Assembly (NCBI GenBank): GCA_026417275.1
Contig: JAOADO010000013.1
Location: forward strand, 1 to 32,095
Length of the DNA stretch: 32,095 bases
Reading direction: 5' to 3'
Source of the DNA: Verrucomicrobiia bacterium
GTDB taxonomy: Bacteria; Verrucomicrobiota; Verrucomicrobiae; Limisphaerales; JAKPVM01
Shown piece by piece: positions 1 to 9,018 of the stretch. How positions within the stretch are numbered: position 1 is the stretch's first letter; the number at the start of each line of letters is the position of its first letter. The translations under genes were made by a program, and so were the position numbers. The notes beneath the pieces were generated by a model, which was given only the letters and a program-made list of their open reading frames with translations, did not search any database and was not told where the DNA came from.

Positions 1-1065
1 AAAAATATTGGGAGTAAGTTTAAATAACTTCTGGATGGTTATTTTCCCATTTTCTTCTTTAAGTTGCACCATAATACTTCCAGCGCCATAACCGCCTGTA
101 AAAAATATTTTGTCCTCCCCCACCGTCAACGGCGAAGGAACTGTTGCAATACTAATCTTCCACTCTGGAAATTCCCACAATATTGAACCATCATCTGCAG
201 ACACGCCGACAACGCCGCCGCTGGCGCAGTAAATATACATCCTTTTGCCTTTGAAAACCATTGGAACAACGGAGGAATGCGTCATCTTCCAATCGTTTGG
301 ATTTGGCGTTTTCCAGATAACCTTGCCGCTATCGCAATCAACCGCCATGAGCAATGCGTCTTTTCCTCCCGGAGCCAGAATAAGTCTGTTTGTTTCAATA
401 AGAGGACATTGCCCGGCATACCACTGCGGTATTGTTGTTCCGTATTCTTTCGGCAAATCTATGCCCCATTTGAATTCGCCGCCTTGCGCGTCAACACATA
501 TAACATGACATTTAGGTCCCATTGCAATCACATACTTCTCGTTCACAGCTGGCACTGTGCGGGTTATTCCATGATTTCGCTTAATCAAAATCGGATAAGT
601 TACCCGCCAGATTTCTTTGCCATCGTCCAGAGATAAACATCGCAAAGCGTCTTTTTTGTTTTCTCTGTCATAATCCATCAAATAAACTCTGCCGTTTTTG
701 ACAGCAGGTCCGGCATAACCTTCGCCGACCTCAATCTCCCACAACTTTTTAGGCTTACCTTCCGCAAACGACGCAGCAAGTTTTTTCCCGGGACGAACAG
801 TGTTGTCGCGACCAGCACCGCGAAACATCAGCCACTCACCCTCGTATTTTGAAGGAACACCTTCGCCCTTAACAAGTTGAACAGACTGAAGCGGGTTTGC
901 CGCAGTAGCATTGTTTACAGCGCCAGGCGGGCGGTCCTGCCCGGGTTCGCGCATTTTCAACGACGGCTTTTTAGACGTACCAACCCACAATCCAATCGCA
1001 AATGCCGCAACAACGCCGACAATAATCGGCAAGTAACGAGCATATTTTTCTGAAACATCGTTCAT
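1..1065 (-). CDS. PQQ-like beta-propeller protein, membrane-anchored (3' end outside window)
   Basis: An uninterrupted minus-strand frame of 355 codons runs from an ATG at 1065 off the left edge, so the C-terminus is missing. The protein begins MNDVSEKYARYLP, followed by one hydrophobic helix (about residues 12-28) that should anchor it in the inner membrane with the rest in the periplasm. After a Pro/Gly-rich linker it shows the WLMFRGAGRDN start and repeated units such as LRCLSLDDGKEIWR and VDCDSGKVIWK, the typical blades of PQQ-like (BamB-type) propellers. It resembles the complete protein at 18902-20224 in layout. Family members bind ligands or act as quinoprotein-like scaffolds; no catalytic residues are visible, so I assign no reaction. 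The next gene upstream on the same strand ends 163 bp away. Confidence 0.85.
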   Translation of the reverse strand, partial: MNDVSEKYARYLPIIVGVVAAFAIGLWVGTSKKPSLKMREPGQDRPPGAVNNATAANPLQSVQLVKGEGVPSKYEGEWLMFRGAGRDNTVRPGKKLAASFAEGKPKKLWEIEVGEGYAGPAVKNGRVYLMDYDRENKKDALRCLSLDDGKEIWRVTYPILIKRNHGITRTVPAVNEKYVIAMGPKCHVICVDAQGGEFKWGIDLPKEYGTTIPQWYAGQCPLIETNRLILAPGGKDALLMAVDCDSGKVIWKTPNPNDWKMTHSSVVPMVFKGKRMYIYCASGGVVGVSADDGSILWEFPEWKISIATVPSPLTVGEDKIFFTGGYGAGSIMVQLKEENGKITIQKLFKLTPNIF

Positions 1066-1228
1066 TTTGATAGTAAGTTAGCACAATTTTAAGTCTTGAG
1101 AATTCAAAATACAACACGAGCACAATGATAAGGACGGTATAACATGTATATAAAAATATCTTATTTATTTGTCCGCATGAACCACAAATGTTGTATCTCT
1201 TATGAGAATTTACTTACAAATGCTGGTT

Positions 1229-2470
1229 CTATTTTTTCTTAAACGCGTTTTTGATGTCTTCAAGCCCCGCGCCTAAAATTGCTCTGGCTATTACATCGAG
1301 TTGTTTCTCCGTGCCCTGAATATGGACTGTTTGGTGAACGTGTGTTGCAGTCTCTCCCGGCTTTAAGGCGAGGGCTGGGGATGAGCTTTCAAGTTCGTAG
1401 AATTTGCCAAGTTGTTTTGCGCCCGGAGATGATGGACCATCGTTATAGCTATTTACAGCGTCTCCTTCGTAAGGTTTATCTTGAAGTTCCCACATTGAGT
1501 TTACATAGTCTGTGGCGCCTTCTGGCAGTGTAAAGTGCACAATTGTGAGAACTTTGTTCTCAGAATCATAACTTCCAAGCACTGGCTTGCAAAATTGTGG
1601 TTTTATACCAATTTTGGAGCGATATTTGGCGTCTGCTTTGAAATAGACAACATTATTTTTAATAACGAGCCGTTCTGGTGGCACTTTTCCAAAATAACGG
1701 TCGTTTATCGCTTTCCATGGGTCTTGCTTTGCGGAATCTGCAAGTGGAATCACAACAGTGGCTTTTTCAGATGCATTGAACATGCCCAAAATCCAGATGG
1801 AAAGAAGCCCGGTGTCTTTTGTCCATGGATTTTGCCCTGTATTTTTCACCGTGTTGATGGATTCGAAACTTGTTGCCACCATGTTTTTAAATGGCTCAAC
1901 GCCGAACTTGCGTAGTAAAAGTTCAGGATTCGAAACCCGCACTTCTCGCTGAACTTCGAGATTAAATGTGGCACCCGAATAATTTGTAAGAGAAAATTGT
2001 TTTCGACAAAGAACGCTTGAAGAATTGAACCTTACCACGTCATACGGTTCGGTGTCTATTGCCGCCGGCGTGAACCAATGTTCGAGGTCGAATTTTGCCC
2101 CTTTTGAGAAGAAAATTGAGTATTGTCCACCTTCCGGACCGAGCCAGAACCTGTCCTCGCCGCCAAACACGTTTATGTGCGGTTCAAACTTTCGAGAAGC
2201 AATCAACTCGCGATTTACCCAACCGTAGCTCAAACCTTTGTCGCCCTTTGCGGTTGAAGTCATTATTCGTCCCTGCCACGCCGGAACGACGGCGACCTTT
2301 GACTTCCCCTCGCTGTCAGACAGGGTAATTACCTGAACATATTTTTTTAAAAAATCTATGTCCGAACCAAAAGTCGGCGATGCCGACTGTGCCTTCTGTG
2401 TCAATGTTGCTCCCATAAGAATAGTGAGGATACCACAGGATATATTTTTCAAAAGCATGTTTTTTTTCAT
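1229..2470 (-). CDS. Secreted protein of DUF6786/DUF4380 (mutarotase-like) type
   Basis: This 413-residue protein starts with a Sec signal peptide: MKKNM, a hydrophobic stretch to about residue 24, then a likely cut after AQSA. The mature part carries VVPAWQGRIMTSTA and the striking GGEDRFWLGPEGGQYSIFF segment (about residues 103-121), which I associate from memory with the DUF6786/DUF4380 families. These are thought to have a galactose-mutarotase-like beta-sandwich and often sit near glycan-processing genes. No enzyme activity is established. A lysine-rich tail (NAFKKK) ends the protein. It is transcribed away from the deacetylase gene at 2731, so the 260-bp gap 2471-2730 should hold divergent promoters; I could not pick out convincing boxes there. 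Confidence 0.75.
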   Translation of the reverse strand: MKKNMLLKNISCGILTILMGATLTQKAQSASPTFGSDIDFLKKYVQVITLSDSEGKSKVAVVPAWQGRIMTSTAKGDKGLSYGWVNRELIASRKFEPHINVFGGEDRFWLGPEGGQYSIFFSKGAKFDLEHWFTPAAIDTEPYDVVRFNSSSVLCRKQFSLTNYSGATFNLEVQREVRVSNPELLLRKFGVEPFKNMVATSFESINTVKNTGQNPWTKDTGLLSIWILGMFNASEKATVVIPLADSAKQDPWKAINDRYFGKVPPERLVIKNNVVYFKADAKYRSKIGIKPQFCKPVLGSYDSENKVLTIVHFTLPEGATDYVNSMWELQDKPYEGDAVNSYNDGPSSPGAKQLGKFYELESSSPALALKPGETATHVHQTVHIQGTEKQLDVIARAILGAGLEDIKNAFKKK

Positions 2471-2730
2471 GATTATTGCTATCTGGTTTTATTAAATTAG
2501 AGTCTGGCAAGTTGCAGAAATATTTCAAGATTTAATTCCTTGTTTTTAATACGCCTGTTAACATATTTGTCTTATTGAAATAAGAGCGTTTTGTCTTCCT
2601 ACAAAAAATCCAAAGATTGAGTTGAAATTTTAATGAATCGCTTTTTTTAATTGCAATGGAGACGGGTATTTATGGAAAATTATTAAAGACGAATTCAGGC
2701 TAAAATTAACCGATAACTCCAGACCAGGAT

Positions 2731-3606
2731 ATGCCGATAAAGGTAATAACAGAGCAAAGGTGCGAGGAATACTCAAAAGACAAACATCATGAAAATCCTG
2801 CGCGGGTTAAAAAAAGTGTTCAAAAACTCAAGGAACAGAATGAAGTTCCTGTAATCTGGATTGAACCGGAAGAAATAAACGATGGAATACTGAGCAAGGT
2901 GCATTCTGTTGAATTGATAAATCAAGTTAAGAATCCTTCTGGCGATTTTGACTCTGATACTCCCGCATATCCACGAATTTATGAATATGCACTGCGCGCT
3001 GTCATGGGCGCTGTTACAGCCGCTAAATGCGCGGTTAAAGGAGAAATCGCCTTTAGTCTCATGCGTCCGCCGGGGCATCATGCCACAAAAGACCGCGCCA
3101 TGGGATTCTGTTACTTCAACAATATTGCCGTTGCCGCGATGATGTTGATTAATGATTACAATTTAAAAGCGGCAGTTTACGATTTTGATTTGCATCATGG
3201 AAACGGCACGGAGGAAATACTCTTGAATAAGCCGAATGCGGCGTTTTTCTCGATTCACGAATTTCCGCATTATCCTGGCACTGGCGGTGAACATGTTGGC
3301 AATAATTGTTTCAATTATACTGTGCCGCCTCATTGTCCGCGCCAGGTTTACCTCGATAAACTTTCTGCCTCGCTTGAGGATTTGAAAAAATTCAATCCCG
3401 ATGTAATTGCAGTTTCTGCTGGATTCGACGGATACAAGAACGACCCGCTTGGAACCGAATCGCTGGAAATTGAAGATTATTACTGGCTCGGACGTCAATT
3501 GAGAAAGACAGGAAAAATGATTTTCTGCGCCCTCGAAGGCGGTTATAGCAACGAATTGCCTGAGTTAATTTTGGCGTTTTTAAAAGGTTTGAACGATGAA
3601 AATTAA
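2731..3606 (+). CDS. Histone-deacetylase-family (AcuC/acetylpolyamine-type) amidohydrolase
   Basis: A 291-residue zinc hydrolase of the arginase/deacetylase fold that removes acyl groups from acetylated amines or lysines. The active site looks intact: the His pair in RPPGHHA (H116, H117), zinc ligands D153 and H155 in YDFDLHHGNGT, the third ligand D233 in SAGFDGYKNDPLG, and the catalytic Tyr of LEGGYS (Y272). Its length matches a stand-alone bacterial catalytic domain. No signal peptide is present, so it is cytoplasmic. An AGGA lies only one base before the ATG, so initiation may be weak. The stop overlaps the sulfatase start by 11 bp, which suggests translational coupling. The substrate cannot be told from sequence; acetylpolyamines, acetyl-lysine proteins or acetylated sugar amines are all possible. 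Confidence 0.9.
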   Translation: MPIKVITEQRCEEYSKDKHHENPARVKKSVQKLKEQNEVPVIWIEPEEINDGILSKVHSVELINQVKNPSGDFDSDTPAYPRIYEYALRAVMGAVTAAKCAVKGEIAFSLMRPPGHHATKDRAMGFCYFNNIAVAAMMLINDYNLKAAVYDFDLHHGNGTEEILLNKPNAAFFSIHEFPHYPGTGGEHVGNNCFNYTVPPHCPRQVYLDKLSASLEDLKKFNPDVIAVSAGFDGYKNDPLGTESLEIEDYYWLGRQLRKTGKMIFCALEGGYSNELPELILAFLKGLNDEN

Positions 3607-5005
3607 AATTGGCTGGTTGATTTTTGCGTTTTTAATTCTGTTTGGGGTAATAATTCACGGTTCGGAAAAACCAAATCTTGTCGTCATAATGGCAGACCAA
3701 TGGCGAGCGCAGGCGTTTGGTTTTGTCGGCGACCCAAATGCTAAAACTCCAAATATTGATAAACTTGCAAGGGAGGGCATTGTAATGGTTAACGCGATAT
3801 CGCCGGTGCCGGTTTGTTGCCCTGCTCGCGCAACGTTTATGACAGGCAGACGTCCGCTTACGCACGGTGTTTTCGTAAATGACGTCATGCTTTCGACAAA
3901 TGAAATTACAATTAGCGAGGTCTTGAAAAAAAACGGTTACGACACTGCATATATTGGAAAATGGCACTTAGACGGACACGGGAGGTCAAACTTCATACCC
4001 AAAGAACGGCGCCGCGGTTTTGATTATTGGAAGGCGCTTGAATGCACACACAACTACTCCAACTCATTTTATTATGCGGATACACCGCAAAGGTTAAAAT
4101 GGGATGGTTATGACGCATTTGCACAGACGGAAGATGCGATTAAATATATTAAAGGGCGAAAAGACATCCAGAAACCGTTTTTTCTTATGCTGTCGTGGGG
4201 ACCGCCGCACGACCCTTATGATATGGTGCCTGCGGAGATAAAAAAGCTGTTTGACCCGGCGAAGTTTATTTTAAGAAAGAATGTACCGCAAGAATGGATG
4301 GCAAAGGCACGTGAAATGCTCTGTGGATACTACGCGCACTGCTACGCGCTCGACAAATGCGTCGGCGATATTGTCAGAACCATTGACGAAACAGGTCTAA
4401 AGAAAAACACAATCCTCGTCTTTCTGTCCGACCATGGCGACATGCTTGGTTCGCATGGTGGACACGGCAAACAACGCCCATTCGAAGAGTCAATCCGAAT
4501 TCCACTGATTATTCGATATCCATCTCTGGCAAACTCACAAGGCAAGAAATTGGATGCCCTGATAAGCATGGAAGATTTGATGCCGACTTTACTCGGCTTG
4601 TGTAGCATTGATATACCCAGAACAGTGGAAGGTCTCAATTACAGCGCATATATCCGCGGTGGGAAACTCCCATCAGACAATGTAAAATTAATTTCATGTC
4701 CGGCGCCATTTGGACTATGGTCTCGAGAACAAGGAGGCAAAGAATACCGCGGGATAAAGACAGAAAGATACACCTATGTGCGCGATTTGAATGGACCATG
4801 GCTTCTTTTTGACAATAGAAACGACCCGTTTCAAACGATAAATCTGGTTAACAACCCAGAATACAGTAAAATTCAAAATAAACTCGATGAAACACTTGCC
4901 TTAAAACTAAAAGAGGCAAAAGATGATTTCCAGCCCGCCTCGTATTATATTAAAAAATGGGGTTACATTATCGATGCAAGCGGTACAGTCCCTTATGAAC
5001 CTTGA
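3596..5005 (+). CDS. Exported sulfatase (alkaline-phosphatase superfamily)
   Basis: A 469-residue type I sulfatase. Residues 1-21 form a signal peptide or anchor, so the enzyme works in the periplasm or outside. The formylglycine motif is C74-C-P-A-R78 followed by ATFMTG, i.e. CxPAR rather than the commoner CxPSR. Other conserved elements are MADQ with D34, GKWHLDGHG (K122, H124), WGPPHDPY (H205), LSDHGDMLG (D279, H280) and K292 in GHGKQRPF, so the metal and sulfate site appears complete. It needs a formylglycine-generating enzyme or anaerobic maturase, not seen in this window. The likely substrates are sulfated polysaccharides or glycosaminoglycans, by family analogy only. The gene overlaps the deacetylase by 11 bp and is followed by the kinase gene after 20 bp. 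Confidence 0.93.
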   Translation: MKIKIGWLIFAFLILFGVIIHGSEKPNLVVIMADQWRAQAFGFVGDPNAKTPNIDKLAREGIVMVNAISPVPVCCPARATFMTGRRPLTHGVFVNDVMLSTNEITISEVLKKNGYDTAYIGKWHLDGHGRSNFIPKERRRGFDYWKALECTHNYSNSFYYADTPQRLKWDGYDAFAQTEDAIKYIKGRKDIQKPFFLMLSWGPPHDPYDMVPAEIKKLFDPAKFILRKNVPQEWMAKAREMLCGYYAHCYALDKCVGDIVRTIDETGLKKNTILVFLSDHGDMLGSHGGHGKQRPFEESIRIPLIIRYPSLANSQGKKLDALISMEDLMPTLLGLCSIDIPRTVEGLNYSAYIRGGKLPSDNVKLISCPAPFGLWSREQGGKEYRGIKTERYTYVRDLNGPWLLFDNRNDPFQTINLVNNPEYSKIQNKLDETLALKLKEAKDDFQPASYYIKKWGYIIDASGTVPYEP

Positions 5006-5025
5006 TTGAGGATGATTTAGGATAA

Positions 5026-8000
5026 ATGGCTGATACTCTGATATGTCCGGATTGTAACACGCCCTTGAAAGGCAATTCGCCAGATGGGCTATGTCCGACA
5101 TGTCTTTTAAAACAGGGGCTTGATATAATAACAGAAATTTCGGCGGAGACTTCAAAACCTTCAAACATAGAACAACAAACCCAGCAAGATAAAGAAACGC
5201 AAATATTCGGAGATTATGAGTTGTTAGAATTGATTGATAAAGGCGGGATGGGGGTTGTATATCGGGCGCGGCAAAAAAGCCTCAACAGAATTGTGGCGTT
5301 GAAAATGATTCGTTCCGGACAACTCGCCACCACAGAAGAAATTCAGAGATTTAAGACAGAAGCTACAGCCGCGGCACGGCTTGACCATCGCCATATAGTT
5401 CCAATCTACGAAATCGGGGAACACGACGGCATCTACTTTTACAGCATGCGCCTTATTGAAGGGGAAAACCTTTCTAATGCCATTAAACGGAAAAAATTGA
5501 ATCTGCGGGAATCTGCCTGTATTCTGTCAAAAATAGCGCGCGCCGTCCATTACGCCCATCAGCATGGAATACTTCATCGCGACTTAAAACCGACCAATGT
5601 TTTGCTCGATAAAGACGGCGAACCTCATCTGACAGATTTTGGACTGGCAAAACTTGTGGAGCGAAAAGACGACAACCTGACGCGCAGTCAGGCTATCCTT
5701 GGAAGCGCCGCATACATGTCTCCCGAACAGGCGTCCGGGAAAACAGCGGATATTTCTGTCGCCTCAGATGTTTACAGTCTTGGTGCAATGCTTTATGAAA
5801 TGTTAACCGGCAAACCGCCGTTTATTGGCGACAGCTTTGTTGGCGTAATACACAGTGTCATTGAAAACGAACCCACCAGACCTTCCACAATCATATCGGA
5901 TATTGACCCCGAGCTAGAAACAATTTGCCTCAAATGCCTTGAAAAACAACCACAACACAGATATTCATCAGCCCTGGACGTTGCGCTTGAACTTGAACGC
6001 TGGCTTGATGGAGAACCAATCCTGGCGCGTCCAGCAACGCGATTTGAAAGATTGATAAAATGGGCAAAGCGAAAACCTGCAATTGCCGCTCTCTCCGGGT
6101 TATTAATCCTTGTGGCGACAGCTGGGTTAACTGGCGTCGTCTGGCAATGGCAACAGGCAGTGGAGGCGCGAAATCTTGCCGAGCAAAAGGCCAAAGATGC
6201 CGCTACTCAAGCCGTTCGCGCCGAGTTATCCTCTCGCGAAGCGCTAAGAAATTTGTATGTCTCGGATATTAACCTTGCCCAGCGCGCGCTAATGGAAAAC
6301 AATCGTGGAAGGGCTTACGAACTTCTGCGCAAGCATTTGCCAGTCGAAAACAAGGAGGACATAAGAGGGTTTGAGTGGAGATACTTGTGGAAACTAACTC
6401 GCGGACAAGAAAAAATCTCGTTAAATCATCAAGATTTCGTGGAATCAGTAATCTTTTCACCGGGTGGAAAGAATCTGATAACAACCGAGCGCGGTCCCTA
6501 CATGTACGTATGGGACATTGAGAAAAAAAAGATTATAGCAAAACTCGGCGAATTGGATAGCCCTGTTGCACGTGGCACAATCTTCTTCAATTCTGACGGT
6601 TCTTTGCTAATTTTTCAAACAGCGATTAGCATTTATCTGTTCAACACATCAAACTGGGTGCAGGTGGCTCAATTACAGAGAGCGAACCTTCCCATATTCT
6701 TTCTTCCAGACAACCAAACAGTGGCAACAAAATCATTCGTAATAGGAACGGTATTCTTTGAAACAATTACATGGGAGCCGCGCGATTTTTCAGAAAATGG
6801 TTTTTCAGAAATAGGAACTTTCAGGGCAGTCTCACCGGATGGTAGAATTTATCTAATTTCACGAGAAGATGACCAGGCTCATCACTTGCAACTCTGGGAT
6901 ATAAGCGGCAAACCGCTCTCGAACCCTATTATTTGCCATCTTGAAAATCCAACTTCAATGGCTGTCTCGCCAGACGGGAAATACATCGCTGTCGCCGAAT
7001 GGAAAGGAACACTCAGGCTATGGGATGCCACAAGCGGTTCTGAACTTTCTTCATGGACGGCGCACGAAAGCACTGTTTACACACTGAATTTCTCTTTTGA
7101 CTCGAAAAAATTAGCCACAGGGGGGTTCGACCAAGCTATTAAATTGTGGGAAATTCCATCCTGCGCTCATCTTGCCACGTTCTACGGACATCACAATGAG
7201 GTGTGGAGTGTGGCGTTTTCAAGAGACTCAAAATGGATTGCTTCGGGAAGCAAAGACTCCACAGCAAAACTCTGGCAGGCTACCGTTGACATCCAGGAAA
7301 ACACGCTGACCAATGCAATGTTGCCGCTCGGGTTTTCGCCATCTGGCAATAAATTGCTTGCGCTAAGTTTCGATAAAACGCTCCAGATGTGGGACGTAGT
7401 GAATAAGCGGCTGATTTCCAATCCTTATCCTGAATACAACGACAGCGACAGAACCGGCTTTGCTATCTCAAAAGACGCTAACACGCTTGTCGTCGGCAGA
7501 AGAAGCGGCATCGTGGATATCATTTCCCTTAAAGAAAAAAAACTTGTCAAATCTTTTGAATCCCACACTGAACCTGTAATATGGCTTTATATATCAGATG
7601 ACAGCAGTCGTCTTGCAACAGCAACCGCAGGTGAAATAAAAGTGTGGGATTTACACACAGGCTCACTTATTTTAAAAAAGGGTGAAGATGAATCACTATC
7701 TCCCGGCGAAAAATTTTCAGGTCCACTTTTAATATCATCAGATGGCAGAATCCTCCTTGGAACAGGACCAGGCTACACCGTCGAACTCTGGGAGTTGCCT
7801 TCCGGAACAAAGATTTCAACTTGCCGCGGACACAAATGGACAATTTGGGATGCAAAATTCTTTCCGGACATGAGGTTTCTTGTGACTGCTGGAACAGACG
7901 GAACAGCGCGCGTGTGGGATATTTACTCTGGAGACCAGGTAGCAATTCTTTCCGGTCACAAAGAAGTAATAACAACAGTTGCGATAAGCCCGGATGCAAA

Positions 8001-8232
8001 AACAATTGTTACAGGCAGTACGGACGACACTGTAAAATTCTGGAGCGCCGACACATTCCAGGAATTGATGACATTAAACGACTTTAACGACGATGTTGGT
8101 TCCTTGATATTTTCGCAGGATGGCTTGTCGCTTGCTGTTGGTTGTTTCATTGGAAGCGGCTCAAGACACAATATCCAGATATGGACTGCCCCATCTCTCA
8201 GTGAAATAGACATAACGGAAACTAAAAAATAG
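5026..8232 (+). CDS. Membrane Ser/Thr protein kinase with zinc ribbon and C-terminal WD40 propellers
   Basis: A 1068-residue PknB-like receptor kinase. In order: a zinc ribbon (C7, C10, C23, C26), a kinase domain about 64-335 with the Gly loop IDKGGMGVVYRA, K93, HRDLKPTN (D186) and DFGLAKL (D204), one transmembrane helix about 351-373, a charged coiled linker (about 378-410), then WD40-type repeats from about 430 to the end. Around a dozen blades can be recognised by endings such as LRLWDA, IKLWEI, AKLWQA, VKFWSA and VQIWTA-like IQIWTA, enough for about two propellers. All key kinase residues are present, so it should be active. The kinase lies in the cytoplasm and the propellers outside it, probably sensing ligands or proteins. 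This architecture is common in Verrucomicrobiota and Planctomycetota. It is the last gene of the deacetylase-sulfatase run. Confidence 0.95.
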   Translation: MADTLICPDCNTPLKGNSPDGLCPTCLLKQGLDIITEISAETSKPSNIEQQTQQDKETQIFGDYELLELIDKGGMGVVYRARQKSLNRIVALKMIRSGQLATTEEIQRFKTEATAAARLDHRHIVPIYEIGEHDGIYFYSMRLIEGENLSNAIKRKKLNLRESACILSKIARAVHYAHQHGILHRDLKPTNVLLDKDGEPHLTDFGLAKLVERKDDNLTRSQAILGSAAYMSPEQASGKTADISVASDVYSLGAMLYEMLTGKPPFIGDSFVGVIHSVIENEPTRPSTIISDIDPELETICLKCLEKQPQHRYSSALDVALELERWLDGEPILARPATRFERLIKWAKRKPAIAALSGLLILVATAGLTGVVWQWQQAVEARNLAEQKAKDAATQAVRAELSSREALRNLYVSDINLAQRALMENNRGRAYELLRKHLPVENKEDIRGFEWRYLWKLTRGQEKISLNHQDFVESVIFSPGGKNLITTERGPYMYVWDIEKKKIIAKLGELDSPVARGTIFFNSDGSLLIFQTAISIYLFNTSNWVQVAQLQRANLPIFFLPDNQTVATKSFVIGTVFFETITWEPRDFSENGFSEIGTFRAVSPDGRIYLISREDDQAHHLQLWDISGKPLSNPIICHLENPTSMAVSPDGKYIAVAEWKGTLRLWDATSGSELSSWTAHESTVYTLNFSFDSKKLATGGFDQAIKLWEIPSCAHLATFYGHHNEVWSVAFSRDSKWIASGSKDSTAKLWQATVDIQENTLTNAMLPLGFSPSGNKLLALSFDKTLQMWDVVNKRLISNPYPEYNDSDRTGFAISKDANTLVVGRRSGIVDIISLKEKKLVKSFESHTEPVIWLYISDDSSRLATATAGEIKVWDLHTGSLILKKGEDESLSPGEKFSGPLLISSDGRILLGTGPGYTVELWELPSGTKISTCRGHKWTIWDAKFFPDMRFLVTAGTDGTARVWDIYSGDQVAILSGHKEVITTVAISPDAKTIVTGSTDDTVKFWSADTFQELMTLNDFNDDVGSLIFSQDGLSLAVGCFIGSGSRHNIQIWTAPSLSEIDITETKK

Positions 8233-8316
8233 AATCCATCCCAAAAACAGAAACAGCAAATTACACAATAATATAATATTCAATTAAATATAAAAATCCC
8301 TCTATAAGATTTACAT

Positions 8317-8376
8317 AGCCCGATAGTTCGTCAGGCTCATTATCCCGCATGCAGGATGGATGGTTCAAATCTATTC
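8317..8376 (+). pseudogene. Decayed initiator tRNA (fMet) copy
   Basis: This stretch copies parts of the intact initiator tRNA found about 170 bp downstream. Positions 8317-8340 match 8486-8509 at 22 of 24 bases, covering the D-loop, the 5' anticodon stem and the CAT anticodon. Positions 8361-8371 match 8524-8534 exactly over the T-arm (TGGTTCAAATC). Between them it has 20 bases where the real tRNA has 14, the 3' anticodon stem no longer pairs, and no acceptor stem or CCA can be formed. The T-stem can still pair using G-U wobbles. It is best read as a duplicated tRNA gene or tRNA fragment in decay, not a functional tRNA. Confidence 0.7.
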
Positions 8377-8433
8377 CAAAATTTAAAGTCACAAGAGTTC
8401 AAATATATTCACAAGAAATAATTAAAAAACATC

Positions 8434-8461
8434 TTGAAAAGATTCGGAAATACATTAATAT
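8434..8461 (+). promoter_or_regulatory. Predicted sigma70-type promoter of the initiator tRNA
   Basis: TTGAAA (8434-8439) and TAATAT (8456-8461) are separated by 16 bases. The tRNA begins 11 bases after the -10 box, so transcription would start about 5 bases before the mature 5' end. Based on box match and position only. Confidence 0.5.
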
Positions 8462-8472
8462 TTTTATCGAAT

Positions 8473-8549
<77 letters not shown>

Positions 8550-8960
8550 ATTCCAAAAAATAGCTCGTTGCTCTTAAAATCAGGGACTTATTTTGTTCAT
8601 GTTATTCGAAACCCTCATCTTTGCCATTGCATCGTGTATATGAATCGCCTCAAATTGGTTAAACGGAACAATGAATAGATTTTTAAATAGACTCGGGGCA
8701 AAGGTCGATGGAAATTAATATAGCAGAGTCATTCCTCATCTTTAATAGATAGCGTGCAAACTTGAAAACTGGCTAAAAAACAAAAAGGGGTTGCAGTTCT
8801 CATCGCTACATCGAACTCTAAAAATAGTGGGGTTTATAATCCTGTCTGCACGAGACAACAAGGCTCTGTTATTGCATCTCCAAACTTTAAAAAATCTTCA
8901 TCCAATCGCAAAATCTGGGTTCAATTGTTTATCTATAAACCAATCACGACACACCTTACA
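8550..8960. other. Intergenic stretch without recognisable gene
   Basis: About 410 bases between the initiator tRNA and the hydrogenase terminator. No long reading frame, tRNA fold, repeat array or known RNA family was recognised. There is also no clear terminator just after the tRNA. An unrecognised small RNA cannot be excluded. Confidence 0.5.
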
Positions 8961-8966
8961 TTAAAT

Positions 8967-8997
8967 AAAAAACCCGTCCTGGATGGAACGGGTTTTT
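8967..8997 (-). terminator. Terminator of the hydrogenase operon
   Basis: AAAAACCCGTCC pairs with GGAACGGGTTTTT around a short loop (one bulged base). On the minus strand the G/C stem is followed by a run of T, fitting a Rho-independent terminator 21 bp after the mvhA stop. T residues on the other side mean it could also stop plus-strand transcription. Confidence 0.8.
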
Positions 8998-9018
8998 GTA
9001 AAATATGGTGCGTTTAAA

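Noticed and set aside
277..636. 119-codon plus-strand open frame
   Set aside because: Lies fully opposite the PQQ-like gene, whose minus frame gives clear propeller repeats; the plus product resembles nothing.
2731..3606. Eukaryotic contamination or recent transfer of a histone deacetylase
   Set aside because: The stand-alone 291-residue form is common in bacteria, and the gene overlaps a bacterial sulfatase with similar base use.
8391..8412. GAGTTCAAATATATTCAC resembling a third tRNA T-arm
   Set aside because: Only the short GTTCAAAT core matches, which is too little to separate from chance next to two real copies.
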